From: Pseudomonadota bacterium
GTDB lineage: Bacteria; Pseudomonadota; Alphaproteobacteria; Rhizobiales; Xanthobacteraceae
Length of the DNA: 64,000 nt
Reading direction: 5' to 3'
NCBI GenBank assembly: GCA_023423415.1
Contig: JAFAFP010000100.1
Span: forward strand, 1 to 64,000
Part shown: piece after piece, positions 9,093 through 17,313 of the stretch
How the letters are laid out: each line of letters starts with the position of its first letter
Numbering within the stretch: the stretch's first letter is position 1
Notes under the pieces: generated by a model
Database searches by the model: none
Told to the model about the DNA's origin: nothing
The model's input: the letters and a program-made list of their open reading frames with translations, nothing else
Position numbers and translations under genes: made by a program

Positions 9093-9608
9093 GTGAATGA
9101 CGTGCGAAACTACTTCAAGAGCGCTGCTTTACCGCTGATGTGCGTCTGCCTATACGCGGGTGCCGCGCATGCTCAGGATCGGACCAGCGCGAACGACTAT
9201 CCGTTTTCGATCATGACGCCTGAACCCGGCGAACGCCGGGCGCGTCCACCCGTACAGCAGGTTACGCCTCCTTCTGAAGCTGAGATCAAGGAAGCGGCGA
9301 AGAAAGCGCCAAAGCGGCGTGCCCGTGGTTCATCCACTTTCTCAACGATCCCGACCCACCAGTCGCCACTGACGCCGCTCGGGACTGCGCCAACGATCGG
9401 TACGGCGCCGACCCAGGCCTATCCGGCTTCGCCGGCAGCGCCCGTCCCGGGGGTGAGAGGCCCGAGCGGCACGACGGTGATGACGCCGCCGCGACCGGCT
9501 GGTCAGGGCTTCCAGGAGCGTGCGACGACCTGCATCACGGCAGGGAGCGCGGCCGGTGTGCGGCCCGGACAACTCGGCACCTACACCCGCAACTGCGTGA
9601 ACCGCTAA
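9093..9608 (+). CDS. Secreted proline-rich protein of unknown function
   Basis: 171 residues. The signal peptide ends AAHA before QDRTSAND. The mature part is Pro/Ala/Thr-rich without a clear fold (PRARPPVQQVTPPSEAEIKEAAKKAPKRRARG, in shorter runs), and its last ~35 residues hold two Cys (TTCITAGSAAG, TRNCVNR), which could form a disulfide. The start is a GTG at 9093, with another GTG at 9102 possible. Low-complexity periplasmic proteins with this kind of C-terminal Cys pair are common in Hyphomicrobiales, but I know no function for them. Confidence 0.65.
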   Translation: MNDVRNYFKSAALPLMCVCLYAGAAHAQDRTSANDYPFSIMTPEPGERRARPPVQQVTPPSEAEIKEAAKKAPKRRARGSSTFSTIPTHQSPLTPLGTAPTIGTAPTQAYPASPAAPVPGVRGPSGTTVMTPPRPAGQGFQERATTCITAGSAAGVRPGQLGTYTRNCVNR

Positions 9609-9684
9609 GCCACAAGCCGTCGCACTTGTGACAGCAATCCGTAAAAGCCGTCGCAACCTGCGGCGGTTTTTTCCATACGTTGAC

Positions 9685-9704
9685 ATGCAACCAAATAGTT
9701 GCAT
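9685..9704. promoter_or_regulatory. Palindromic operator of the ArsR-SRPBCC operon
   Basis: Perfect 7-bp inverted repeat ATGCAAC / GTTGCAT with a 6-nt spacer, ending 10 bp before the ATG of the ArsR gene. This is the kind of site ArsR-family repressors bind for autoregulation. Its place over the promoter and ribosome-binding region suggests repression. Confidence 0.75.
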
Positions 9705-9713
9705 ATTGTAGCC

Positions 9714-10037
9714 ATGAAGAATCTCGATCCGGTGTTCAAGGCATTGGCCGACGAAAGCCGGCGAGGGCTTCTCGACCGCTTGCGCGCGCGTAATGGCCAG
9801 ACGCTCGGTGAACTTTGTGAGCGCCAGGACATGACGCGCCAGGCGGTGAGCAAGCATCTGGCAATTCTGGAGGAGGCCAATCTCGTCGTCACGGTGAAGC
9901 GCGGGCGCGAGAAGTTGCATTACCTCAACCCGGTTCCGATCCATGCGATCGCCGAACGCTGGATCGGAAAATACGAAGGTTCTCGTTTGCAGGCTCTGAG
10001 CGACCTGAAAGCCAGTTTGGAGAAGCGTCATGAGTAA
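9714..10037 (+). CDS. ArsR-family winged-helix repressor controlling SRPBCC genes
   Basis: The 107-residue protein starts MKNLDPVFKALADESRRGLLDRL and has a winged helix with recognition region ERQDMTRQAVSKHLAILEEANLV. It lacks the CxC metal-binding motif of ArsR/SmtB metal sensors, so it belongs to the non-metal branch that is typically encoded with SRPBCC (AHSA1) proteins. The ATG at 9714 was chosen because it matches the family N-terminus and follows the palindrome; an upstream in-frame ATG lies inside the operator. The gene overlaps the first SRPBCC gene by 8 bp, so the proteins are coupled. Confidence 0.92.
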   Translation: MKNLDPVFKALADESRRGLLDRLRARNGQTLGELCERQDMTRQAVSKHLAILEEANLVVTVKRGREKLHYLNPVPIHAIAERWIGKYEGSRLQALSDLKASLEKRHE

Positions 10038-10491
10038 GCCGAGTTTCGTCTACGTGATCTACATCCAGACAACACCGGAGAAGGTGTGGAAGGCGCTGCT
10101 CGATCCCGAAATGACAAAGGATTTCTGGGGGCGGCATCGCAACGTCTCGAACTGGCTGGCGGGCTCACCTTGGCGCCACGAGGATTACGACGATCCCGGT
10201 CTCGTTCGTGTTGTGGGGACGGTAGTCGAGAGCAATCCGCCGCACCGTCTGGTCTTGACCTGGGCGTCGCCCGAAAGCGCCGACGATCCTGCAAAACATT
10301 CGCGTGTCACATTCGACATTGCGCCCTCCATGGAGGAGGTGCGTCTGACCGTGACGCATGAGGATCTCGATGACGAGATGCTGCGCGGGATCAGCGCCGG
10401 CTGGCCGGCGATCCTGTCGAGCCTGAAGACATTGCTCGAAACCGGCAAGGCGATGCCGATGACGCAGAAGCGCTGGAGCGGAAAGCGCTGA
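10030..10491 (+). CDS. SRPBCC (AHSA1/START-like) domain protein 1
   Basis: 153 residues forming one SRPBCC helix-grip domain: VYVIYIQTTPEKVWKALLDPEMTKDFW at the start, a central beta-sheet with PHRLVLTW, and the final helix GWPAILSSLKTLLETGKAM. The fold makes a deep hydrophobic cavity for lipids or aromatic ligands; AHSA1-like bacterial members have no agreed function. It is the first of three tandem paralogues under the ArsR gene, whose 3' end it overlaps. The inducing ligand of the repressor may be the one bound here (inference). Confidence 0.9.
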   Translation: MSKPSFVYVIYIQTTPEKVWKALLDPEMTKDFWGRHRNVSNWLAGSPWRHEDYDDPGLVRVVGTVVESNPPHRLVLTWASPESADDPAKHSRVTFDIAPSMEEVRLTVTHEDLDDEMLRGISAGWPAILSSLKTLLETGKAMPMTQKRWSGKR

Positions 10492-10520
10492 CATTCTCGA
10501 TTAAGTGTGAGGAGTAACGC

Positions 10521-11039
10521 ATGACTGCCGCGAGACCGAAATTTGTCTACGTCACCTACATCGCCTCGACCCCGGAAAAGGTCTTTCAGGCGCTGACCGA
10601 TGCGAAGATTTCCGAGCAATTCTGGTTCGGCTTTTCCGTCAACTCCGATTGGAAGGTTGGTTCGCCTTTCGCGCTGAAGTGGAATGGTACGACGATGGAT
10701 TCGGGCATCGTTCTCGCGTGCGAGCCGCCGCATCGTCTCGCCTATACGTGGCAGCCCGAATACGAGAGCATGCGGCACGAGCGGCCCTCGCGCGTGGTGT
10801 TTGAAATCGAGCCGTTGAACGGACAGGTGAAGCTCACCGTCACGCACGACGATTTTGATGAAGACAGCAAGGTCTTCGACAGCATCAGCGGCGGCTGGCC
10901 GTTGGTTCTCTCCAGCCTGAAGAGCATGCTGGAGACCGGTGCGGCATTGGCGCCCACGTTCAGTGAAGAGGACATGAAGAAGATCGAAGCGACGTGCGGC
11001 AAGAGCAACTCAGACGTCCGCAATAGCGTCCACGCATAG
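10521..11039 (+). CDS. SRPBCC (AHSA1/START-like) domain protein 2
   Basis: 172 residues, paralogous to its neighbours: FVYVTYIASTPEKVFQALTDAKISEQFWFGF at the start, PHRLAYTWQPEYES and the C-terminal helix GGWPLVLSSLKSMLETGAAL. A 20-residue tail with EEDMKKIEATCGKSN is absent from copy 1. It begins 29 bp after copy 1, with a GAGGAG sequence just upstream of the ATG. Tandem duplication of this domain suggests selection for dosage or for slightly different ligands. Confidence 0.9.
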   Translation: MTAARPKFVYVTYIASTPEKVFQALTDAKISEQFWFGFSVNSDWKVGSPFALKWNGTTMDSGIVLACEPPHRLAYTWQPEYESMRHERPSRVVFEIEPLNGQVKLTVTHDDFDEDSKVFDSISGGWPLVLSSLKSMLETGAALAPTFSEEDMKKIEATCGKSNSDVRNSVHA

Positions 11040-11055
11040 CCGGACGGGTGAGCGC

Positions 11056-11580
11056 ATGACCGACATCAGCCGCTTCAAACCGAAGACCGTCTACGTCACC
11101 TATATCGCCGCAACGCCGGAGAAGGTCTGGCAGGCGCTGACCGACCCGCAATTCAGCCGGCAGTATTTTTTCGGCTTCGCCGTCGAGGTCGAGCCGAAAG
11201 CCGGTGGTACGTTCCGCTATCGCTATCCCGATGGCGGCGTGCACATCAGCGGCAAGGTGCTTGAATGGTCGCCGCCGCGCCGCTTCGTTTGTACCTGGAT
11301 CGTGGAGGGGATGGCGGACTTCGCGGCGTTGCCGGAATGCATTGTCGCCTACGATATCGAACAGGCGGGCGACGCGGTGCGGCTGACCATGACCGAGTCC
11401 CACAGTTGGGAGGTTCCGGACGACATTCTCGCTGGCGGACAATCCGGCTGGCCGGCGATCCTGTCGGGCCTCAAGAGCGTGCTGGAGACCGGCAAGCCGA
11501 TGGTCATCCAGATGGCGCCGCCGACAGGCTTCATGGAGGCGGTCAAGCGCGCGGTTTCGGAGAAGCCCTGGAAAGGATAA
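11056..11580 (+). CDS. SRPBCC (AHSA1/START-like) domain protein 3
   Basis: 174 residues, third member of the tandem set: TVYVTYIAATPEKVWQALTDPQFSRQYFFGF, then FRYRYPDGGVHISGKVLEWSPPRRF, and the helix GWPAILSGLKSVLETGKPM. It is closer to copy 2 than to copy 1 at the N-terminus. It begins 16 bp after copy 2, so the operon ArsR plus three SRPBCC genes is compact. The next gene starts 43 bp further on and belongs to a different functional group. Confidence 0.9.
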   Translation: MTDISRFKPKTVYVTYIAATPEKVWQALTDPQFSRQYFFGFAVEVEPKAGGTFRYRYPDGGVHISGKVLEWSPPRRFVCTWIVEGMADFAALPECIVAYDIEQAGDAVRLTMTESHSWEVPDDILAGGQSGWPAILSGLKSVLETGKPMVIQMAPPTGFMEAVKRAVSEKPWKG

Positions 11581-11623
11581 CGGCCTAGTATGACGATCCC
11601 TGTGTCCGGAAATCGGGGTCGAC

Positions 11624-12121
11624 ATGATCGCCAAGCGCCCGCCTGCACTGGATCGGATCGACATCAAGATCCTGGCTGCGCTGCAGCGTGACGGGCGTAC
11701 GACAGTGCAGAAGCTTGCGGAAACGGTCGGGCTGACGGCGCGGCCGTGTCTCGAGCGCGTGCGCCGGCTTGAGGCGTCCGGCATCATCGCCGGATATCGC
11801 GCGGTGCTCGCGCTGGAGCGGCTGTCAAAGCCGGTCACGATCTTTGCTGAGATCGCACTTGAGAAGCAGGGGCAGCAGGACCGGCTGGAAAAGCGGCTGA
11901 CCGCGATCGAGGAGGTCGTCGAATGCTGGGAGGTCAGCGGCAATGTGGACTATGTCGCGCGTTTCGTCTGCGCGGATCTCGGCCGGTATGAAACGCTGAC
12001 GGCCGATCTGATCGATGACAAGGCGCTCGGCGTTGCGCGCGTCGTCAGTCACATCGCTTTGCGGCCAGTGCGCCGTTTCGCCGGTTACCCACTGTCGTTG
12101 CTGACACCGCCATACGGCTAA
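11624..12121 (+). CDS. Lrp/AsnC-family transcriptional regulator
   Basis: The 165-residue protein has an N-terminal helix-turn-helix (LDRIDIKILAALQRDGRTTVQKLAETVGLT) and a C-terminal RAM effector-binding domain (VVECWEVSGNVDYVARFVC). Lrp-type regulators sense amino acids and often control the neighbouring catabolic genes. It is followed in the same direction by ornithine aminotransferase and an amidinotransferase-fold enzyme, so it probably responds to arginine or ornithine (inference from position). Confidence 0.92.
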   Translation: MIAKRPPALDRIDIKILAALQRDGRTTVQKLAETVGLTARPCLERVRRLEASGIIAGYRAVLALERLSKPVTIFAEIALEKQGQQDRLEKRLTAIEEVVECWEVSGNVDYVARFVCADLGRYETLTADLIDDKALGVARVVSHIALRPVRRFAGYPLSLLTPPYG

Positions 12122-12244
12122 AAGTCCAGACAGCCGCTTTTGTCGCGCGCACTCCGATCCGCAGCCGATTCTGTCGTCAGAGTGCCTGTCTTCAACAACA
12201 CAGGCGGTCTCGCACCCCTATTTTTCGGTCATGGAGGTGCGCCC

Positions 12245-13489
12245 ATGAAACATATCGAGAAACGGTTCGAAACCGCCGTCGCGCTTGAGCAGAAATATTC
12301 CGCTCACAACTACGATCCGTTGCCGGTCGTGCTCGCGCGCGGCAAAGGCGCGTTCCTGTGGGATGACGCCGACCGCCGCTACATCGATATGATGAGCGCC
12401 TATTCGGCGGCGAGCCATGGCCATAGTCATCCGCGCATTCTCGCTGCTCTCGAAGGACAGGCAGCGCATCTCGCGGTGCCGTCGCGCGCCTATTTCAACG
12501 ACCGGCTCGGGCCGTTTCTCGCGGCTTTGTGCACGCGCACCGGTCTCGATACAGCCTTGCCGATGAATACCGGCGCCGAGGCGGTTGAAACCGCGATCAA
12601 GGCCGCGCGGCGCTGGGGTTATCGCGTCAAGGGCATCCCGCGCGATCAGGCGCAGATCATCGTTGCCGAGGGCAATTTCCACGGGCGCACCACCACCATC
12701 GTCGGCTTCTCCTCGGAGCAGGATTATCGCGACGGCTTCGGCCCGTTCGCGCCCGGTTTCGTCGCTGTGCCATTCGGCGATCTGGCCGCTATGAAACGCG
12801 CCATCACGCCGCATACGGCAGCAGTGCTGATTGAGCCGATCCAGGGCGAGGGTGGGGTCATCGTTCCGCCCGACGGTTACCTGTCCGGCCTGCGTCAGCT
12901 TTGTGACGAGACCAACGTGCTGCTGATCCTCGATGAGGTTCAGTCGGGTCTTGGCCGTGCTGGCGACTGGTTCGCGTTCCAGCATGAGGGCGTGGTGCCG
13001 GATGGCATCGTGCTCGGCAAGGCGCTGGGCGGCGGCGTGCTGCCCGTCTCAGCCTTCGTCGCGCGCCGAGAGGTGATGGATGTCTTCACGCCCGGCTCGC
13101 ATGGCTCGACCTTTGGCGGCAATCCGCTGGCCGCTGCGGTCGGTCTCGAAGCCTTGCGCGTGATCGACGAGGAGAAGCTCGTCGAACGCAGCCGTTTGCT
13201 CGGTGAGCATATGTTCGATCGCCTGCGTGCGATCAGAAATCCCGCGGTGAAAGCGGTGCGAGGCCGTGGGCTTTGGGCCGGTGTGGAGATCGATCCGAAC
13301 CGGGCCAGTGCGCGCGATGTCTGTCTGCGCATGATGGAGAAGGGCGTGCTGTCCAAGGACACGCACGGCACCGTGGTGCGGCTGGCGCCACCGCTGGTGA
13401 TCCGCAAATACGATCTCGACATCGCGCTCGATATCTTTGCGGAAGCGCTGAGCGAAACGGTGCAATCCGGTCATCCGGTCGCCGCGTGA
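12245..13489 (+). CDS. rocD: Ornithine-oxoacid aminotransferase
   Basis: A 414-residue class III PLP aminotransferase converting ornithine and 2-oxoglutarate to glutamate semialdehyde and glutamate. It shows the family start KHIEKRFETAVALEQKYSAHNYDPLP, PMNTGAEAVETAIK, the PLP-contacting ILDEVQSGLGR (Asp230) and the Schiff-base Lys259 in VLGKALGGG. The ATG at 12245 follows GGAGG at the right distance and gives standard length; a longer frame upstream is not needed. Neighbours (Lrp regulator upstream, amidinotransferase-fold enzyme 26 bp downstream) suggest a route arginine to ornithine to glutamate. Confidence 0.95.
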   Translation: MKHIEKRFETAVALEQKYSAHNYDPLPVVLARGKGAFLWDDADRRYIDMMSAYSAASHGHSHPRILAALEGQAAHLAVPSRAYFNDRLGPFLAALCTRTGLDTALPMNTGAEAVETAIKAARRWGYRVKGIPRDQAQIIVAEGNFHGRTTTIVGFSSEQDYRDGFGPFAPGFVAVPFGDLAAMKRAITPHTAAVLIEPIQGEGGVIVPPDGYLSGLRQLCDETNVLLILDEVQSGLGRAGDWFAFQHEGVVPDGIVLGKALGGGVLPVSAFVARREVMDVFTPGSHGSTFGGNPLAAAVGLEALRVIDEEKLVERSRLLGEHMFDRLRAIRNPAVKAVRGRGLWAGVEIDPNRASARDVCLRMMEKGVLSKDTHGTVVRLAPPLVIRKYDLDIALDIFAEALSETVQSGHPVAA

Positions 13490-13515
13490 AAACATCGGTT
13501 GTCGAGGGGTGAGCC

Positions 13516-14436
13516 ATGACGATGACGACGCAAGCCAACCCGCGCATCCTGATGTGCCGGCCTGAACATTTCGGCGTGATCTATTCCATCAATCCGTGGA
13601 TGAACCCGGCGGAATGGGGGCGGCACGAACAGGCGCTCGCCGCTACCTCGCACGGTCAATGGATGGCTCTGCACAAGACGCTGCGTGATCTCGGTGCGCG
13701 GATCGAGCTTGTGTCGCCGGCGGCTGGCTTGCCTGATCTCGTCTTTACCGCCAATGCCGCGGTGGTGATGGACCGCAAGGCCTTGCTGGCGCGCTTTCGT
13801 CATCCGCAGCGGCGTGCGGAGGAGGGCCATCTTGCCGCGTCCTTCCAGGGGCTGCGCGCGCGTGGGATTGTCGATGAGATCGTCGACCTTCCGGATGACC
13901 TGACTCTCGAAGGGGCGGGCGATTGCGTGTTCGACCGGATGCGAAACCAGTTCTGGCTCGGCTATGGCCCGCGTTCGGACGCTGCCGCCGCCAAGGTTGT
14001 CGAAGATGTATTCGGCCTTGATGTCGTTGCGCTCGAACTCGTCGATCCGCGTTTCTATCACATGGATACGGCGCTCAGCGCCTTGCCGCGTGGCGAGATC
14101 ATGTATGTCCCCGAAGCCTTCAACGCGAACGGCCGCGCGATCATTGCGTCGCATGCACCTGCTTCGCAACGGATCGCGATTGCGCAGGATGATGCGACGC
14201 AGCTTTGCGCTAATGCTGTCTGTATCGGCGATGATCTGGTGATGTCGTCCTGCAGCGACCGTCTGCGCGCCCAACTTACGGAGCGCGGCTATCGCGTCGT
14301 CACGACTCCGCTGACCGCATTCCTGCGCAGTGGTGGTTCAGCGTTTTGCTTGACGCTGCGGCTCGATCTGAAGTTGCCGCAGTCCGCCCGGCAGCGTCAG
14401 CTTGAAATGCTGGACGCTAGCGCAGGCCGGCGTTGA
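13516..14436 (+). CDS. Amidinotransferase-fold guanidine hydrolase (dimethylargininase-like / possible arginine dihydrolase)
   Basis: 306 residues with the beta/alpha propeller motifs of the guanidine-modifying enzymes: PDLVFTANAA, EGAGDCVFD, YHMDTALSALP (catalytic His) and GGSAFCLTLRL with the nucleophilic Cys near the C-terminus. Such proteins hydrolyse dimethylarginine, or hydrolyse arginine to citrulline or directly to ornithine. An Asn stands in FTAN, where DDAH and arginine dihydrolases also carry a conserved Asn. The position directly after rocD favours release of ornithine (arginine dihydrolase), but that is an inference. The last 20 bp overlap the convergent korB gene. Confidence 0.82.
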   Translation: MTMTTQANPRILMCRPEHFGVIYSINPWMNPAEWGRHEQALAATSHGQWMALHKTLRDLGARIELVSPAAGLPDLVFTANAAVVMDRKALLARFRHPQRRAEEGHLAASFQGLRARGIVDEIVDLPDDLTLEGAGDCVFDRMRNQFWLGYGPRSDAAAAKVVEDVFGLDVVALELVDPRFYHMDTALSALPRGEIMYVPEAFNANGRAIIASHAPASQRIAIAQDDATQLCANAVCIGDDLVMSSCSDRLRAQLTERGYRVVTTPLTAFLRSGGSAFCLTLRLDLKLPQSARQRQLEMLDASAGRR

Positions 14437-15472
14437 TCTTGTCCAGCGTTGCAGAGCCCGGGCACAGTTCTTTTTCGCCCAGCGCGTTCAACGGCGTCTG
14501 CACGGTCTTCAGTGAAGCGTGCAGGTCTTGGGGTTCGTCGGCAATATAAAGAACGCCGGTCACGATCTGGCCTTGCGATGCATGCTTCTGCAGGAAGTTC
14601 ATCGCGGCAAAACGGTCGTGGATGTCGTAGTCCGCGCCGAGTTTGCGCAGCGCCAGTGTCGATCCGTCATGCTGCTCGACGATCTGTACCTTGCCTGCCT
14701 CGTAATCGATGGCGATCGGTGCGCGTGTCGGAATGACATCGAGCCGGTTCACCGCTTCATTGTGCTCGCGTACATAGTCGAAGCTCTTGGTTGAGCCGGC
14801 GTGATTATTGAACGCCACGCACGGCGAGATCACGTCGAGGAAGGCCGCGCCCGGATGCTCGATCGCGGCCTTGATGATCGGCACGAGCTGCTTCTTGTCG
14901 CCGGAGAAGGAGCGGGCGACGAAGGTTGCGCCGAGCTGCAATGCCATCGCGGCGAGGTCGATGGAGTTGTCGGTGTTGATGACGCCGCGCTTGGATTTCG
15001 AGCCGCGGTCGGCGGTGGCGGAGAACTGACCCTTGGTGAGCCCATAGACGCCGTTATTCTCGACGATATAGGTCATGTTCACGCCGCGCCGCATCACATG
15101 CGCGAACTGTCCGAAGCCGATTGAGGCGCTGTCGCCATCGCCGGATACGCCGAGATAGATCAGGTCGCGGTTGGCGAGATTGGCGCCGGTGAGCACGGAC
15201 GGCATACGGCCATGCACCGAATTGAAACCGTGCGAACTGCCGAGGAAGTAGGTCGGCGTCTTCGACGAACAGCCGATGCCGGAGATCTTCGCCACGCGAT
15301 GCGGCTCGATCGACAGTTCGAAGCAGGCCTCGATAATCGCGGCGGTGATCGAGTCGTGTCCGCAGCCGGCGCAGAGCGTCGAGATCGAGCCTTCGTAGTC
15401 GCGGTGCGTGTAGCCGAGATCGTTTTTCGGCAGGGCTGGGTGATGGAATTTCGGCTTGGCAAGATAGGTCAT
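14417..15472 (-). CDS. korB: 2-oxoacid:ferredoxin oxidoreductase, beta subunit (TPP-binding)
   Basis: The 351-residue TPP-binding subunit of a 2-oxoglutarate (or other 2-oxoacid):ferredoxin oxidoreductase. It has CAGCGHDSI near residue 35, SGIGCSSKTPTYF, and the TPP/Mg motif GVSGDGDSASIG with NNGVYGLTKGQ. The gene overlaps korA by 4 bp and is the last of a three-gene operon (flavoprotein, alpha, beta). The enzyme oxidatively decarboxylates a 2-oxoacid to the acyl-CoA and reduced ferredoxin, or runs in reverse. KorAB-type two-subunit enzymes also occur in aerobes, so anaerobiosis is not implied. Confidence 0.93.
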   Translation of the reverse strand: MTYLAKPKFHHPALPKNDLGYTHRDYEGSISTLCAGCGHDSITAAIIEACFELSIEPHRVAKISGIGCSSKTPTYFLGSSHGFNSVHGRMPSVLTGANLANRDLIYLGVSGDGDSASIGFGQFAHVMRRGVNMTYIVENNGVYGLTKGQFSATADRGSKSKRGVINTDNSIDLAAMALQLGATFVARSFSGDKKQLVPIIKAAIEHPGAAFLDVISPCVAFNNHAGSTKSFDYVREHNEAVNRLDVIPTRAPIAIDYEAGKVQIVEQHDGSTLALRKLGADYDIHDRFAAMNFLQKHASQGQIVTGVLYIADEPQDLHASLKTVQTPLNALGEKELCPGSATLDKINAGLR

Positions 15473-17313
15473 GATGCCACCTGTTTCGGCTTGACCTTCA
15501 ACTGGTCGAGATGGTCGCCGATCGCACCCGCAATGAACCGCGCCGTGATCGGCGTGCCGTCAAAATGCAGGATCGGGACGAGCCTGACCGGGTCAATGCC
15601 GCATTCATTCACAATCAGTGAGCGGAGCTGTCCGTCGCGGTTCTGTTCGACGACGTAGACGAAGTCGTGATCGGCAACGAAGCTGTTGACGCTGGAATGG
15701 AACGGGAAAGCGCGAATGCGCATGCGGTCGAGATGATGCCCCTTGGCCTCGATCAATTCGATCGCTTCGTCCATCGCCGGGGAGGTCGAGCCGAAATAGA
15801 TCACGCCGTACTTCGTCGGTTTCTCGCTGTTGGCGATCAGCGGTCGCGGGACGATGTCCCTTGCGCTCTCGAACTTGCGCAGCAGCCGCTGCACGTTGTC
15901 GACATAAGGTCCACCTTCCTCGGTATAGCGCGCATAGCGGTCACGGGTTGAGCCGCGGGTGAAGAAGGAGCCGCGCGTCGGATGGGTGCCGGGATAGGTG
16001 CGGTAGGGAATGCCGTCGCCGTCGACATCGAGATAGCGGCCGAAATCGGTTCCGGCCTCGAGCTCGGCGTGAGTCATGACCTTGCCGCGGTCATACTGGC
16101 GCTTGTCGTCCCATTTGAGTGGAGCGCACAGGCGATGGTTCATGCCGATGTCGAGATCGAGCATAACGAAGATCGGCGTTTGCAGCCGGTCGGCAAGATC
16201 GAAGGACAGTGCGCCAAACTCGAAAGCCTCGTGCGGATCCTCAGGGAACAGCAGCACGTGCTTGGTGTCGCCGTGCGAAGCATAAGCGCAGATCAGGAGA
16301 TCGGATTGCTGCGTGCGGGTCGGCATGCCGGTCGAAGGCCCGCCGCGCTGCACGTCGAAGATCACCGCAGGCACTTCGGCGAAATAGGCAAGGCCGCAGA
16401 ATTCCTGCATCAGCGAAATGCCGGGACCGGAGGTCGCGGTGAAAGCGCGCGCGCCGTTCCACGCTGCGCCGATCACCATGCCGATGGAGGCGAGTTCATC
16501 CTCCGCCTGGATGATCGCGTATTTGGCTTCGCCGGTGTCCTTGTCGACGCGCAGCTTGCCGCAATAGCGGGTGAAGGCGTCAGCGACCGACGACGATGGC
16601 GTGATCGGATACCACGCGCAGACCGTGGCGCCCCCATAGACCGCGCCGAGCGCGGCGGCGGAGTTGCCCTCGATAAAGATGCGATCGCCGATCTTGTCGG
16701 AGGCACGGACGCGCAACCCGATCGGGCATGTCAGGTTCCCGAGCGCCCAGTCGCGGCCCAGATGCAACGCGTGAACGTTGGGGCCGATCAGCTTGTCCTT
16801 GCCCTTGTATTGCTCGCCGATCAGCGTCTCGATCACCTTGGGGTCCATGTCGAGCAGGGCCGACAGCACGCCGAGATAGATGATGTTCTTGAACAGTTGG
16901 CGCTGACGCGGTTCGCTATATTCCTTGTTGCAGATCTCGGTCAGCGGCACGCCGATGACGTTGATGTCCTCGCGGAACTTCGACTGCGGCAGCGGCTTGG
17001 TCGAGTCGTAGAGCAGGTAGCCGCCGGGTTCGATGCCGGCGACGTCTTTGTCGAAGGTCTGCGGGTTCATCGCCACCATAAAATCGACGTTGCCACCGCG
17101 TGCGCCGAGATGGCCGGCTTCGGTAACCCGGACCTCGTACCAGGTCGGCAATCCCTGGATGTTGGACGGGAAGATGTTGCGCGGGGAAACCGGGACGCCC
17201 ATCCGCATCACCGCGCGGGCAAACATCTCGTTGGCGCTCGCCGAACCGGACCCGTTCACATTGGCGAAGCGGATAACGAAGTCGTTTACGCTGCTGATCG
17301 TGCCAACTGGCAT
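15469..17313 (-). CDS. korA: 2-oxoacid:ferredoxin oxidoreductase, fused gamma-alpha subunit
   Basis: 614 residues. The N-terminal ~190 are the gamma domain (FVIRFANVNGSGSASANEMFARAVMRMG, i.e. GxGG-like start) and the rest the alpha (pyrimidine-binding) domains with EGNSAAALGAVYGGATVCAWYPITPSSS, AGWNGARAFTATSGPG-like ATSGPGISLMQEF and QRGGPSTGMPTRTQQSDL. This is the KorA gamma-alpha fusion architecture. It overlaps the upstream flavoprotein gene by 28 bp and korB by 4 bp, which indicates tight coupling. The substrate is assumed to be 2-oxoglutarate from architecture; pyruvate or branched-chain 2-oxoacids cannot be excluded. Confidence 0.93.
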   Translation of the reverse strand: MPVGTISSVNDFVIRFANVNGSGSASANEMFARAVMRMGVPVSPRNIFPSNIQGLPTWYEVRVTEAGHLGARGGNVDFMVAMNPQTFDKDVAGIEPGGYLLYDSTKPLPQSKFREDINVIGVPLTEICNKEYSEPRQRQLFKNIIYLGVLSALLDMDPKVIETLIGEQYKGKDKLIGPNVHALHLGRDWALGNLTCPIGLRVRASDKIGDRIFIEGNSAAALGAVYGGATVCAWYPITPSSSVADAFTRYCGKLRVDKDTGEAKYAIIQAEDELASIGMVIGAAWNGARAFTATSGPGISLMQEFCGLAYFAEVPAVIFDVQRGGPSTGMPTRTQQSDLLICAYASHGDTKHVLLFPEDPHEAFEFGALSFDLADRLQTPIFVMLDLDIGMNHRLCAPLKWDDKRQYDRGKVMTHAELEAGTDFGRYLDVDGDGIPYRTYPGTHPTRGSFFTRGSTRDRYARYTEEGGPYVDNVQRLLRKFESARDIVPRPLIANSEKPTKYGVIYFGSTSPAMDEAIELIEAKGHHLDRMRIRAFPFHSSVNSFVADHDFVYVVEQNRDGQLRSLIVNECGIDPVRLVPILHFDGTPITARFIAGAIGDHLDQLKVKPKQVAS

